Of a DNA stretch of 64,000 bases, positions 1 to 10,573 are shown in pieces. Each line of letters begins with the position of its first letter. Positions within the stretch are counted from its first letter, which is position 1. This DNA comes from Ananas comosus (taxonomy: Eukaryota; Streptophyta; Magnoliopsida; Poales; Bromeliaceae), in assembly GCF_001540865.1 (NCBI RefSeq), contig NC_033641.1, positions 7,445,681 through 7,509,680 on the forward strand. Direction: 5' to 3'. The translations under genes were made by a program, and so were the position numbers. A model generated the notes under the pieces. The model did no database searches and was not told the origin of the DNA. It saw nothing but the letters and a program-made list of their open reading frames with translations.

Positions 1-1
1 T

Positions 2-505
2 CCGAACGGCTCCTTCGGCAACCGCTGCGTAGCAGCTGTCGTCGGCATTCCGGTAGATGAGGTAAAGAATGTTAAATCCGACGTGAATGAAAACACAAAA
101 TACGCGCACGAGGAGGAGATGGGAGCGGCGGTGAAGGGAGTGGACGCCGAATACTTGAGGCGGCTGCAGGGCGAGGACGGGTGGCTGAGGCAGTTTGAGA
201 TGGGCTTGGAGGTGGTGCGGAAGTGCGGCGGGTTGACGGAGGCGGGGTTCGATATGAACATCTTCAGCAGCTGGCTGCGGCTGCCGGTGTACGAGGTGGA
301 CTTCGGGTGGGGGCCGGCGGCGTGGGCCTGCACGACGCAGGAGCGGCCCAGCGCCATGGCGGTGCTGCCCAGGCCGCCTGCCGCGGGGGACCCGCAGGGG
401 ATGGAGATCTGGGCATCGCTGGAGAAGGACGAGATGGCTGAACTCAAGCGGGAGCTCGACCAGTTGGTCCCCCTGAACCCGGTCCACCACGTCACCCAGT
501 CGTGA
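2..505 (+). CDS. BAHD acyltransferase, C-terminal part (cut by window edge)
   Basis: This is the last 167 codons of a BAHD-family acyl-CoA-dependent acyltransferase. The frame is open from base 2, so the start lies before the window. The family transfers acyl groups from acyl-CoA to alcohols or amines in cytosolic specialised metabolism. The C-terminal signature DFGWG is intact (bases 299-313), preceded by YEV and followed by a GP turn. The segment beginning SFGNRC is also typical of the family. It closely matches the C-terminal third of the complete copy at 11528-12871, including shared sequence just after the stop, so the two are tandem duplicates. Differences cluster around bases 193-225, where this copy has RQFEMGLEVV and the other RASELTLEEV. 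The catalytic HXXXD would be upstream and cannot be checked, so intactness of the gene is unknown. The substrate cannot be inferred. Confidence 0.9.
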   Translation, partial: PNGSFGNRCVAAVVGIPVDEVKNVKSDVNENTKYAHEEEMGAAVKGVDAEYLRRLQGEDGWLRQFEMGLEVVRKCGGLTEAGFDMNIFSSWLRLPVYEVDFGWGPAAWACTTQERPSAMAVLPRPPAAGDPQGMEIWASLEKDEMAELKRELDQLVPLNPVHHVTQS

Positions 506-1063
506 ACCAGGATCTATGTTGCTCAGTTCGCCTCCGTCGTCAAGAAAATGGCTGTGTCTTCTATGGATTCCGCGCTCGTGAGTTATTAAGCAATGGTCTT
601 AATTAGTGCTATTTAATTGATGTTAATTTAAGATGTACCGGCATGATCATGATTAGTTAATTTGCGAATTATTCGTAAATTATTCGTGAATTTTTTAAGA
701 AACGAATTAAACAGCCGTATGCGTATTTTTTCAAAAAATTCAAAAAAAAAAATGTTTTTTTCGTCAAAAATAATTATTCACGATTTGCAAACGATTCGCC
801 TAAAAAAACGGCGCTCACGGTTGCGGACTCGCTGGTCGCGTAGTCGCTACTCTCGTCGCCAAACTCGTCCGTGTCGTCCTCCTCCTCCTCCGTCGCCCTG
901 GCCAGCGCTGGGAGCAAGAGGGCCGCGGCGGCGGATCCCATCTCACCCTAGGGCCGCAGAAAACGAAAACCATGGATGGGAAATAGCGCGGCGTTAAGAG
1001 GAGGGATGGGATAGTGGTCGCGCGCGACCGCATGAGAGCGAGATGCACGACGAACCTCCACCT
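506..1063. other. 3' flank of the BAHD copy, then a GC-rich island
   Basis: Bases 506-660 are the 3' flank of the acyltransferase. Bases 660-810 are AT-rich and repetitive, with several AATTATTCG-like words. Bases 810-1060 are an abrupt GC-rich stretch that ends at the (TA)n run at 1064. The possible minus-strand exon in it is listed separately. No complete gene is visible. Confidence 0.5.
790..941 (-). other. Possible first coding exon or captured gene fragment
   Basis: Reading the - strand from an ATG at 941-939 gives a short hydrophobic start (MGSAAAALLLPALA) followed by a strongly acidic stretch (EEEEDDTDEFGDE). This looks like a signal peptide followed by an acidic luminal segment. A possible GT donor (ACC|GTGAGC) lies near 814; beyond it the frame runs into repeat-like sequence and stops. 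Upstream on the same strand (942-1060) is GC-rich, 5'-UTR-like sequence that ends abruptly at a (TA)n run. No downstream exon was found before the window edge. It may be a real exon 1, a captured fragment, or chance. I do not recognise the protein. Confidence 0.22.
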
Positions 1064-1091
1064 CATTATATATATATATATATATATATAT
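1064..1091. repeat. (TA)n microsatellite
   Basis: Pure TA run directly abutting the left end of the next MITE. Confidence 0.9.
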
Positions 1092-1333
1092 GGTCCGGCT
1101 ACTATACTATCGATAGTACCAAGCTCTTGATACTATTGATTTTCTACCGTTAGATCTACCCTTTGATCATTTTCACCTGTTAGAAATATACTATTAAACC
1201 AACCATCCACTCAACTTTAGGGACACTATCAATTTAACCGGGGACCACTAATCATCCTAACCGCACATCTTTGCATCCAACGAGCCGAAATTCAATAGTA
1301 CCAAGGGGTTGGTACTATTGATAGTATAGTAGC
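1092..1333. mobile_element. MITE in (TA)n, about 240 bp
   Basis: Terminal inverted repeats are visible: GGCTACTATACTATCGATAG on the left and CTATTGATAGTATAGTAGC on the right, followed inward by the complementary pair ACCAAG/CTTGGT. TA-rich runs flank both ends. The middle contains family words shared with other copies here (CTCAACTTTAGGG, CATCCTAACC). Non-coding and non-autonomous. Confidence 0.75.
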
Positions 1334-1423
1334 ATATATCTATATATCTATATATATATATATAATTATATATATAATATATATAATATATAATATATAT
1401 ATATATAATATATATATTAATAT
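1334..1423. repeat. Interrupted (TA)n microsatellite
   Basis: TATATC, TATAAT and TATA runs form the spacer between two MITEs. Confidence 0.85.
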
Positions 1424-1672
1424 AGGCTGTGGTTACTAATACTCATATGAGTATAGAGCACTTTGGTACTCATAAGTTTTCAACCGTTCAGATGAAAAAA
1501 TGTTGGTTAGGATGAAAGTGGTTATGATTAGGTTGATAGCGGCCCCTAGGGTTGAGTGGGTGGTTGGTTAATGTAATAATCTAACGGGTGAAAATGATTA
1601 AAGGTAGATCTAACGGCCAAAAACTTATGAGTACAAATAGACTCTATACTCATAAAAGTATAGTAGCCGGAC
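1424..1672. mobile_element. MITE in (TA)n, about 250 bp
   Basis: The left end GGCTGTGGTTACTAATACTC pairs with the right end ACTCATAAAAGTATAGTAGCC. Inner arms TACTCATAAGTTTT and AAAACTTATGAGTA are complementary. The core CCCCTAGGGTTGAGTGGGTGG is shared with other copies in this window. TA runs lie on both sides. Confidence 0.7.
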
Positions 1673-1687
1673 TATATATATGATATA

Positions 1688-1724
<37 letters not shown>
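1673..1724. repeat. (TA)n microsatellite
   Basis: TA run between two MITEs. Confidence 0.85.
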
Positions 1725-1728
<4 letters not shown>

Positions 1729-1974
1729 GGCTGGAATACTATTAATAGTAAAACGCTATTTTTGCTATCAAGTTTTTAACCCTTGGATGAAAAATTATAA
1801 GGTCAGGATGATATTAGTCGGTTAGAGTTGAGTGGTCCCCCTAGGGTTGAGTGGTCCCCACTGGGTTATAGTATTTAATCCAATGGTTAGAAATAATGAA
1901 AAGAGTTGATCCAAAGGCTAAAAAACTGATAGCAATAATGAGATTTTGCTACTAATAGTAGCCCAGTCCAACTC
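1725..1974. mobile_element. MITE in (TA)n, about 250 bp
   Basis: Starts TTAGGCTGGAATACTATTAA and ends GCTACTAATAGTAGCCCAG. Inner arms TGCTATCAAGTTTTTA and AAAAACTGATAGCA are complementary. Near-identical relatives lie at 18135-18387 (same orientation) and 36185-36433 (inverted). Confidence 0.75.

Positions 1975-2024
<50 letters not shown>
1975..2024. repeat. (TA)n(TG)n compound microsatellite
   Basis: TA run followed by about 17 TG units. Confidence 0.9.
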
Positions 2025-2027
<3 letters not shown>

Positions 2028-2647
2028 ATTGGAATTAATTCTTATGTTCATTGAACTTAACTCATATAACTTATTAGTAATTATGATAAAAAAAAAGTGA
2101 CAATTGAAAGGTTGCTTCAGAAACACTTGTTCATAAAATGTCACTTCATAAAGCACCCGTTCATGGTCTATATAAGCCCATAGTGTTGGTTACTGAAGCA
2201 TAAATAATTGAAGAGTTTAAGTCTCATTTCATAATAATTTCATTCTTATTTTTTCATTCTATTTCTTTTTGGCAACTTAATCGAGTGAGTGCTTCTACTT
2301 CATGTACTTTATCTACACAATTGCTCCAACAATTTTAAGGTTTAAATTTGAAAATATCAGCCACTGCCCTACGAGAGATGGCAACAAACTTTATAAGACT
2401 AGAAAGATTTGATGACATGAATTTCAGGCGCCGGTAGAATAACTTATTTTTTCTTTTGTCAACTCTCAAAGTTGCTTACTACTCTAAGACCAGAAAAAAA
2501 TCATGATGAGCATATTACACAAACTCTTACAAAATAAAAATAGGATGTAGATGACAATATATGCTGAGGCAATATTCTAAATTTTATGTCAGATGCACTT
2601 TTCGACGTTTACGAAAATGTAAAAACGGCTAAATAACTATAGAAGGT
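2025..2647. other. AT-rich stretch, nothing identified
   Basis: No coding signal. A TATATAAG box near 2170 and pyrimidine-rich stretches are compatible with part of an older LTR, but no matching partner was seen. Confidence 0.4.
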
Positions 2648-3274
2648 TGTTAGGATTTGGTTAGATTTGTAGATTAATTCTAGTTGGATAAGAATTAATA
2701 TTTAAATCTGTTGGAGATAAATTAAGATTTAAATATTAATTAGAGTATAAATCTAACTAGATTAGGAAAAATACTTAAATTTATTAGAAATAAACTAAAT
2801 ATAGATTTAAATATTTATTAGAGTAGGAATTCTAAATATAGTAGGATTTGGGTACGTTTTATTGTAATCGTTATATAAGCATTATGTGGGGTGCTTTTGG
2901 AGAGGGAGTACCGCCAAAAAGTTAAAACTATTTGGTGGGTTGTATTAGAGAGAGAGAGTTGGCTGGTTGCATGCATCTAGTGCACGGGTGCATGTGAGAG
3001 AGAAAGAAAGTTGTCTTTTAGATTTATAAAAGACGAGAGAAGGGTAGAAAAAATTCAGAAAGAGGGCTCGGGTTATAGCTACTCTGTTGTAAAAGATGAG
3101 TCAGATATAATATTCTTTTATTTAATGAATCTTATTTTACCCGCATATTTTTTATTTTTATTTTTTTATCTTTTGTGATTGTATCAGTTTTTGCTGAGGA
3201 GACGGGTTTATGGTAAAAACCCGATTTGATGCTTCCGTTGCAGAATCCCAACAATCGGTACCGAATCCACAACA
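2648..3274 (+). mobile_element. 5' LTR and primer-binding site of a decayed Copia element
   Basis: The block starts TGTTAGGATTTGG and has a TATATAAG box near 2872. A CA end lies shortly before a tRNA-iMet-type primer-binding site (GGTATCAGAGTGG, 3278-3290). The LTR 3' end is uncertain, either about 3254 (CCCAACA) or 3274 (CACAACA). A Copia gag-like reading follows directly, which supports the assignment. The 3' LTR was not found. Confidence 0.55.
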
Positions 3275-3288
3275 GTCGGTATCAGAGT

Positions 3289-4668
3289 GGGTTGCGGATT
3301 CACAAGATCCATTACCGGCGCGAGTACCGGATTCCCAACAAAGGTCTTGCCGAAAAATACAAATTCGAGGATACCATAAATAAGAAAGTTCTTGTTAGCA
3401 AATTTAATAACTACAAAATGGTTGATAATAGATCTGTTCTTGATCGCATGAAATTCAACGTATTCTCAATCAATTTACTCAACATAATATGACTACAGAT
3501 GAATCTATAATTGTGGTTTCAATTATTGACAAGCTTTCTCCACCATGAAAAGACATTAAAAAAAAGTCTTAAGCATAGAAAAGAAGAGATTACTATTAGA
3601 TTTGGGTAATCATCTTCGCATAAAACAAAAAAATGGAATAAGAGATGGCAAAAATGAGCATGATGCTCAGAGTACCAAAGTGTATAGGATGGAGGATGAG
3701 CATAATAAGATTCGTAAACGCACAAAGAAAATTGAAAGAGAGTCAACCATCCGATCAACTATAACACAATAAATAAACTAGGTCATTACAAGAAAAAATG
3801 TTGGTTCCTCTTAAAGGAAAGTGCACCGAATTCCAGAAAAATTTTGTGGCTCTTATATTCGAGGCTAACATTCTCGAAGATGACAAAGCTTGGCAGATTG
3901 ATTCGACTTCCACAAGGCATGTGTATAATTGTCACACCCCAATAATCCCACATCGGATATGAATGGGGATGTGATTGGGTATATAAGAGACTTAGACACT
4001 AGTAATAATAACTGGGCTTAAGTATTTTGGGCCGGTGGTTGGGCCCAACAAGTTATTGTTGCTAGTGGGCTGGGTCGTTATATTTTGTATAAGAGCCAAT
4101 CACCAGCCGAAAATGTGTGGCGAGTCTCGGCTGAGGCAGGGTCTGAAAGACAAGGTGATAAACTATGCCGGAGTCTATATGACAAGGTGATCGGCTATGC
4201 GAGGGTCAGGATAATAAGGTTAGTGAGACGAGTCTCACATCGCCTGGTGATCTTAGACTGTATGTGTGATTGTTCTGATGAGGACGTCAAGGCCTTGTTC
4301 TGATGATTGTTCTGATGAGGACGTCAAGGCCTTAACGGAGGGAGTCTGTTACACCCCAATAATCCTACATCGAATAGAAATGGGGATGTGATTGGGTATA
4401 TAAGAGACTTAGACACTAGCAATAATAATTGGGCTTAACCATTTTGGGCCGGTAGTTGGGCCCAACGAGTTATTGTTGCTAGTGGGCTAGGTCGTTACAA
4501 TAATGACAGAAGTTTACTCATAATTTATGATGCATTGAATGATGAAAACATTCTCTATATGAGCAACTCTTCAATAGCACAAATCAAGGAAAAATGGTAT
4601 GGTGCAACTCGAGTTCACATCAGGAAAAACTCTTTCTCACAAATGCATATCATGTACGTGAAGTGAGG
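3289..4668 (+). pseudogene. Copia gag-protease remnant, split by a TRIM
   Basis: Broken reading frames give Copia gag words: SKFNNYKMVDNRSVLDRM near 3384-3450 and TTDESIIVVSIIDKLSPP near 3491-3545, followed by stops. A protease-region reading (WQIDSTSTRHVYN near 3891-3929) resumes after the TRIM at 4505 as DRSLLIIYDALNDENILYM and ends near 4668. The usual protease motif D-S/T-G reads DST here, so the glycine is lost. Stops and frameshifts are frequent. Reverse transcriptase and integrase were not seen downstream. This is a dead, 3'-truncated copy on the + strand, old enough to have been hit by the TRIM at 3930-4499. Confidence 0.65.
3930..4499 (+). mobile_element. Complete TRIM retrotransposon with target duplication
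   Basis: Two direct repeats of 153 bp (3930-4082 and 4347-4499) start TGT(C/T)ACACCCCAATAATCC and end GTCGTTA(T/C)A. A degenerate tRNA-iMet primer-binding site (GTATAAGAGCC) follows the first repeat, and a polypurine tract (ACGGAGGGAG, about 4335-4344) precedes the second. Five-bp target duplications ATAAT lie at 3925-3929 and 4500-4504. The interior is about 264 bp, has no coding capacity and contains a tandem copy of a phrase with CTGATGAGGACGTCAAGG (4275 and 4312). It inserted into the Copia protease region, whose reading resumes right after the duplication. Confidence 0.88.
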
Positions 4669-5334
4669 AAAATTCTTGTTTCAGGTAGTTTTCTTACTAT
4701 CCAAACATTCTAATATATAGAATAGTTGGATAGTAAAAATAATATTTTGAAAGATTAGATAGATGATTCAAAATGTTCATAGTTTAAAAAAGTTCTCTAG
4801 AATTTTATTTTGATTTTAATATCAAATTCCAATGTCATATTTATTGTCTGACGAGCAATCAATTTAACATTTAAATTTTTTGGAATATCCAAAATATGAT
4901 TGGTCAACTTTTAATTTTAACAATAAATTTGTTAGATAGTTTGACGTATTCTTTTCTTGAATGCAATTATTAATTGAATAAAACCAATTGATGCTCAACT
5001 TTATCTTCATCTAGAATGATAATATTTTTGGTCTTCAAATTATAAGACCTGTGACATTATAGTCCTCGAAATTTAATGCGTTACGTTTTCTTACTTAAAG
5101 TATGAGATATGTAACACTTTAGTCTCCAAACTTTTATTAGTCGCAATTTCTAGCTTGAACTATAAGCATATGATATTTTAATTCTCAATTTTTACAGCTG
5201 TTATGAATATAATTTATTACTTTTATAATTTTTTTCTTATTTCTTTATGCTTCTTATATTTTTATTCTTATACTTATTCTTTAGTTTCTTTTATTTGTAT
5301 TTTTTTATTCTTTGAATTTCTTTCATTTTTTTGT
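4669..5334. other. AT-rich stretch with a degenerate dispersed repeat
   Basis: No gene. Bases about 5030-5190 carry three diverged versions of a phrase on the theme of tagtctccaaactt, also found at 44030-44485. The rest is AT-rich and unassigned. Confidence 0.4.
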
Positions 5335-6107
5335 GGGCTTTTTTTGCAATTGGACCCCTGAAAAAAATTATTTTTAAAAATAACCCCAGCAAATTTATAT
5401 TTGCAAAAATGACCCTGTCCCTGCCACACAAGCGCCACGTCAGCCCCACGCGGACGGGGCTGGGAGCAGTAGTTAAGTTAAACATGGTGAACCATTCACC
5501 GTATTTAGACACGGTGAACCATTCACCGTGTTTAGAGCTAGTACGTATTTTTTGCAATATAAATATTGAAAAGAGGAATAGGGAATAGCAATGTCAATGG
5601 GTATGGATATCCGAAATATTATTCAAACCCAAACCCGAATAAATTATATATATACATAATTTATTTTTATTTATTTATACAATATATAAAATATTTAATA
5701 ATTTTTATTCCTTAGATCTTTATCCAACGGTATAGATTTTTAAAACCCGCTGGATTTAGGTTCGGGTTTGGAGTTTTTGGTCGGATATAGATATGGGTAT
5801 GAATTTTTAAAATCCGTCGGATTTGGGTTTTAATTTGATTTTCGGGTTCGGATTTGGATTTTTGAAAAAGGGAAAAAAAATAAGGAATACAAAGATGAAA
5901 CACGGTGAACCATTCACCGTGTTTGAACACGGTGAATGGACGGTGAATGGTTCATCGTGTTCAACTTAACACACTGGCTCCGGCCCTGCTCGCGTGGCGC
6001 TGACGTGGCGCCTGCGTGGCAGGCCTAGGGCCATTTTTGCAAATTAATTTTGATAGGACTATTTTTAAAATAAAAATTTGTCAGGGGGCTACATGCAAAA
6101 AAAGCCC
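5335..6107. mobile_element. TIR/foldback element with CACGGTGAACC palindromes (copy 1)
   Basis: Long imperfect inverted ends are visible. The left end GGGCTTTTTTTGCA..., containing TTTGCAAAAATGACCCTG and GCGCCACGTCAG, is complementary to the right end, which carries CTGACGTGGCGC and TGCAAAAAAAGCCC. Inside each arm are back-to-back copies of the palindromic words CACGGTGAA and TTCACCGTG (5483-5545 and 5898-5965). Flanking 9-mers match at only about 7 of 9 positions, so the target duplication is doubtful. A sister copy is at 30745-34053. Non-coding. Confidence 0.7.
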
Positions 6108-6779
6108 CTTTTTTATTTTTTTAACTTTATTTGTTTATTTATTTATATAGAATCCACCAATGTGCGGGTGCCTATATTAGTATTTATGGTTTCTAGGTTT
6201 GTCGATCCCACGTGGAGTATATGCAACTACGGAAGACTCTTTTGTGAATTAAGGGTCGTCAGCAGTTGGATTCGTGCAGATTTTTAAAAATCTGAAACTT
6301 GAATCTGACAATGAAATCCAAAATCCAGATCCGAATTCGAATTTGAATTTGAATTCGACGGATTTTAAAAATTTATATTCAAAATTGAATTAGATTAAAA
6401 ATGCAAAATCTGAATCCGAATATGATACACTCATTTATCTTTACCATATTTCAAAATATATTATATTAAAATTTTAAATTTTAAAATATTAATTCAAACA
6501 TAATATCAAACATTTATATATTTAGATAATATAAAACCTATTTGGTCCCGATCGGATTCCGATTGGATAGGGTATAGATAAAATTCATATCTGAATCCGA
6601 ATACTTAGGATTTTATTTTGTATATCCATAACCGAAATCCTATCGGTTTAACCTCTAGTATCTCTTCTCATTTGGATTCGGATTTGAATAGAATTGTGAT
6701 ATCCATATCTATAGACATCACTATCTGCATAGACCTGACAATCTCAATCTGTACCTGCCAATATCGTCGGGTTACCTAC
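6108..6779. other. AT-rich intergenic, degenerate GGATTCGGAT-type repeat
   Basis: Repeated short words based on GAATCCGAAT and GGATTCGGAT on both strands suggest an eroded repeat. No reading frame of note. Confidence 0.35.
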
Positions 6780-7515
6780 TGTTAGGCCAATAACGCGCGG
6801 CCACGTGGTATGCTGGTGCACCATTCAACCCCAATCCTTAAGAGCAAGAATTAAAGAAGATTTTGGTGTACACTAGAAGCATCGACAATAATACTAAGTA
6901 ACCGCCAGGTGTAATTAAAAGAAGTTACAGTAACTATAAGTGGTTACGAGCTATTCTGATCGGTTTAAAGTGGTCCGGAAAAATAGGAGTAGTGGCCGAT
7001 CATGGATGGGATAATAACAGATCAATAGGGGCGACCTATAAATAGACAAATAACGCCCAGAAGAAAGGTCTTTTTTTTCAGAATAGAAAACCACCTTTAT
7101 TTCCTCTGTATTTTTCTCGCATTTTCTAGGAGTAGTCTACTTGTAATTTTTTACTTTTTCGCATCTATTGTTTTCCTAGGAGTAGATTTAAGTTAAATCA
7201 ACCGAGTCTGTATGCCCTCAGGCACACTCGTCCTTTGTACTAGTTTTACAAGTTAATTACAATATATAAAGGCATTCGGCTGTTCAGCTGACCCAAAGCA
7301 CAATGTATTCTGTACATTCGGCTCATCCAGCCGAACAGAATCGACAGTAGAAGGTTTTGAACTCGACTGATCCGATCCCTCATCAGCCGAATCGCTTAAT
7401 CCAGTCAAAAGGCGCAAACTTTGAGGGTCACCATTCACAGCCGTTCCGCATCCCGACATTCTTCTCGAGAGAGATCTTTGACCGGGTCAAAAGACCAGAG
7501 AATTCGGCTCCTAAT
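6780..7515 (+). mobile_element. LTR of a Ty3-type retrotransposon (copy A)
   Basis: Starts TGTTAGGCC. It contains a TATAAAT box near 7037 and a pair of TAGGAGTAG phrases, and ends before TTTTTGGCACGCTCTGTGGG, which sits where the primer-binding site should be. It aligns along most of its length with 44885-45657, for example the shared phrase TTTATTTCCTCTG and the paired TAGGAGTAG words. The gag-like frame follows at 7574. Exact ends are inferred. Confidence 0.65.
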
Positions 7516-7573
7516 AATTTTTGGCACGCTCTGTGGGACACAGCCTAGATAAATTTACTTTCTTACTGAAGTT

Positions 7574-8478
7574 GTGACTGATGATAATGCCATGAATTTG
7601 CGCAATAGGGTCATTCCTAAAAATTTCGGGAGCGATCAACCCAATAATTCAGATAATGCTGGCGAATGCCAAGCAGCCTTGCCAGTTAAAGGTAAGACTA
7701 GTGGTCAATCTGACCAACAAGAGTCTAGTTTGGCTCAAGTACTTAGACAAATGACACGGGTCCTACAAGTATTGGACCAAAATAGTCATAGGAGTACTGA
7801 CCGTTTAGATGCAGTACTAGCCGCAATCACGGCCTCTAACGAGAATATTGCCCAAATAGGGCAATTATTGACTCGTAATGAACAACCTATAACAGGTCTG
7901 CAAGGGCCTATAATTACACCGGTGTTACAAAATCTTGTAACACCGGCGAATGGTCAACCCCAATATCAGGGGGCACCATTTCAGGTGGCTAACAGACCAG
8001 TTGTTGCAAACGTCGGTCAACAACCAGAAATAGATTGGGGATTACCACCTCCTCGGTCAGTGGCAGCATATCAGCCTCAAAATGTAGGAGCTAGGGCTGG
8101 AGGGCAGGCCCCAAATATACAAGGGATTAACCCTGCAGTGCAAAATTTCGGTCTACCACTAGAACCGAATCTAGTTTAGGCATAAGTGCCTGTGTCTTTA
8201 TAAGGGATAAGGGAATAACAATAAAATTTATGCTCAAATTGAAGAAACCATCCGAAACACTTTCGGAGTTGGAGCTAGGCCGGCAATACGGCCTGTGTTT
8301 ATATCACCTGATCCCGCAAATATAGATACAGAGCACCCTTATCCGGCAAATTGAAAAATGCCGAAATTCGATAAATTTTCTGTTGATGAGACCGAAAATA
8401 CTGTCGAACATGTTACATGGTTTACGGCACAATGCCGAGAAGCTGCTGCAGATCCATTCTTGAAACTCAGAGTATTCG
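7574..8478 (+). pseudogene. Retrotransposon gag (truncated, copy A)
   Basis: An intact 201-aa frame (7574-8179) starts MTDDNAMNLRNRVIPKNF and is rich in Q, N and P. A frame break near 8180-8220 is followed by YAQIEETIRNTFGVGARP, a stop at about 8352 (after PYPAN) and a second piece, MPKFDKFSVDETENTVEHV (8358 on). The latter is the conserved start of the Ty3-type gag domain. The frame stops making sense near 8478, where AT-rich unrelated sequence begins, so everything from mid-gag onward is missing. A diverged copy lies at 45716-46381. Role when intact: capsid-like particle protein. Confidence 0.65.
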
Positions 8479-9205
8479 CTTTTTTTAAAAATAAAAAAAG
8501 TAAATACTCTTTTTGTTTTTATCCGTTCTTAGGATTCTAACACTATTTTTTTTAGTATTATTTTTTTATTTTTATTATGTATTGTATATTATAATATTTT
8601 AAATAATAAGTTAAATTTTAATTTATATTTGAAAAATATAAGAATAAAAAAAAAAACTTTCTGAGTAACTCATATAGCATTCCATCTACCTGCAGACTTG
8701 TATAAATAAAAATAATAATTATTTTAAAATTTATGGATAAATTTTATTTGTATCAGCATTATCTACAACAGGTACACTGGCCCATCTGCATATTGGTAAA
8801 AGTTTCCCTTCGGCAGATCTACTGTAATGTCAGTGTTGATCCTAGCATTTGCTTTACTTTCTTTTATTTACTCATTAAGATATCGGCCCGTGAAGCTCGC
8901 GCACCTTCTCTATAGAATATCCGTACATTTATTGTAGATAATAATTTTTTCACCGGATGCAGCATGTGCATTCAACTGGACAAAAGTTTTGGGGACGATA
9001 CAGAGGGGCGCCACGTCCCTTATCTGTCGATCTGTCTCTCTCTCTAGAAACACACGGTATTTTTTTTTCTTTATTATTAATAATTTATTATTTATAATTA
9101 AGTATTATTAATTTTTAATAATAATTAATAATAATTATTATTATCTATTAGATAATAAATATTATTATTTTATTATTTATAATAAATTATTAATAATTTA
9201 TTCAT
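8479..9205. other. AT-rich intergenic, nothing identified
   Basis: Mostly poly-A/T and TAATAATTATTA-type low complexity, especially 9060-9205. No gene or element ends seen. Confidence 0.5.
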
Positions 9206-10146
9206 TATTTATTTGGCCAATTTGCATAAAAAATTCACTTATTTTGGGCTTTTGCAAAATCGGGCCATTTTTTTGGTTTTTGCAGATTCGATCCGCTTTT
9301 TCAGCAAACTGACCAAAATACCCTTATACCTTTTTCTCTTTCCTCTTTCTCTCTCCTCTTTTTTTTCTCTCGTTCTTTTTTCTTTTTTTTCCCAGAGAGC
9401 GGCGAAGATGGAGCGGAGGTGCTCTTATACCTTTTCTTTTCTCTTTTTTCTCTCGTTCTTTTTTTTCTTTCTGTTCCCAGAGAGCGGCGAAGACAGAGCG
9501 GCGTCGTCACCGGCGCCCCCACCTTCCTCGCCTCCGATCCCCCCAAGGCCGGGCTGTGACTTTTTTTTTTTTTGTATTTTTCTTTTCTTTTCTTCTCTGA
9601 CTCTCCTCCACAATTTCCGACGACGGCGCCTCTCTCGCTCTTCCCTGCCCTTCTCATCTCTCCTTCTCCCTCCTTCTCTGCTGCCTCCGACGACGATGCA
9701 TCTTCGCCGACACCGACGCCGACACCGTCGAGATCACTGCGGCGCTGCAGCCTCGGAGTGGGGGGTCTTTAGCGGCGTCGTCACCGACACAGTGGCTATT
9801 GACAGAGAGGGTGACAAAAAAAAAAAGAAATAGAAAAAAAATAAAGATAAAAAATATATAAAAAAAAGGATGAAGATGAAATTGTATCGTTAACTACAAA
9901 AAAAATTACAAGTTGCACTACTTAAGATGTAAACTGCAGCTTTAAGATGAAAATTACACTCTTTAAACGAAAATTACACTCTTTGAAAGATATTTACACT
10001 GTTTCTCTTCTTATTGCACTCTTTCAGATATAAACTGCACCCACTAAGATAAAAATTACACTCTTTAAATGAAAGTTGCACTGTTTCTCCTCTTGTTGCA
10101 CCGTTTCTCCTCTTGTTGCATCATTTCTCCTCTTGTTACACTATTT

Positions 10147-10330
10147 TTTATCTTAAACTGCACCCATTTAAGAGATATTTATACTGCTTCTCCTCTTGTT
10201 GCACTGTTTCTCCTCTTGTTGCACTGTTTCTCCTCTTTAAAGAGGAGAAACAGTGCAACAAGAGGAGAAACAGTGCAACAAGAGGAGAAGCAGTATAAAT
10301 ATCTCTTAAATGGGTGCAGTTTAAGATAAA
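10147..10330. repeat. Perfect 92-bp-arm palindrome, no spacer
   Basis: Bases 10147-10238 are the exact reverse complement of 10239-10330, with the centre at CTCTTT|AAAGAG. Each arm contains repeated units around GTTGCACTGTTTCTCCTCTT. A transcript would form a hairpin of 92 bp. Confidence 0.92.
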
Positions 10331-10375
10331 TGGGTGCAGTTTTTTTTCTTGTTGCACCATTTTTTCTCTTGTTAC

Positions 10376-10573
10376 ACTGTTTTTTATTTTAAACTACACA
10401 TCTTTAACAGATATTTATACTGCTTCTCCTCTTGTTGCACTGTTTCTCCTCTTGTTGCACTGTTTCTCCTCTTTAAAGAGGAGAAACAGTGCAACAAGAG
10501 GAGAAACAGTGCAACAAGAGGAGAAGCAGTATAAATATCTGTTAAAGAGGTGCAGTTTAAAATAAAAAACAGT
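10376..10573. repeat. Second long palindrome, 99-bp arms, two mismatches
   Basis: Arms 10376-10474 and 10475-10573 are reverse complements with two mismatches by my reading. The core is shared with the preceding palindrome, only 46 bp away; the outer arm sequence differs (ATTTTAAACT and CTTTAACAG). Confidence 0.88.

Noticed and set aside
4275..4335. CTGATGAG words in the TRIM interior, like a hammerhead ribozyme core
   Set aside because: The required GAAA strand and stems are missing (GACGTCAAGG follows), and the tandem phrase is better read as TRIM interior next to the polypurine tract.
10080..10570. Regular repeats of GTTGCACTGTTTCTCCTCTT, CRISPR-like at first sight
   Set aside because: No unique spacers; the units are part of nested palindromes in a plant transposon.
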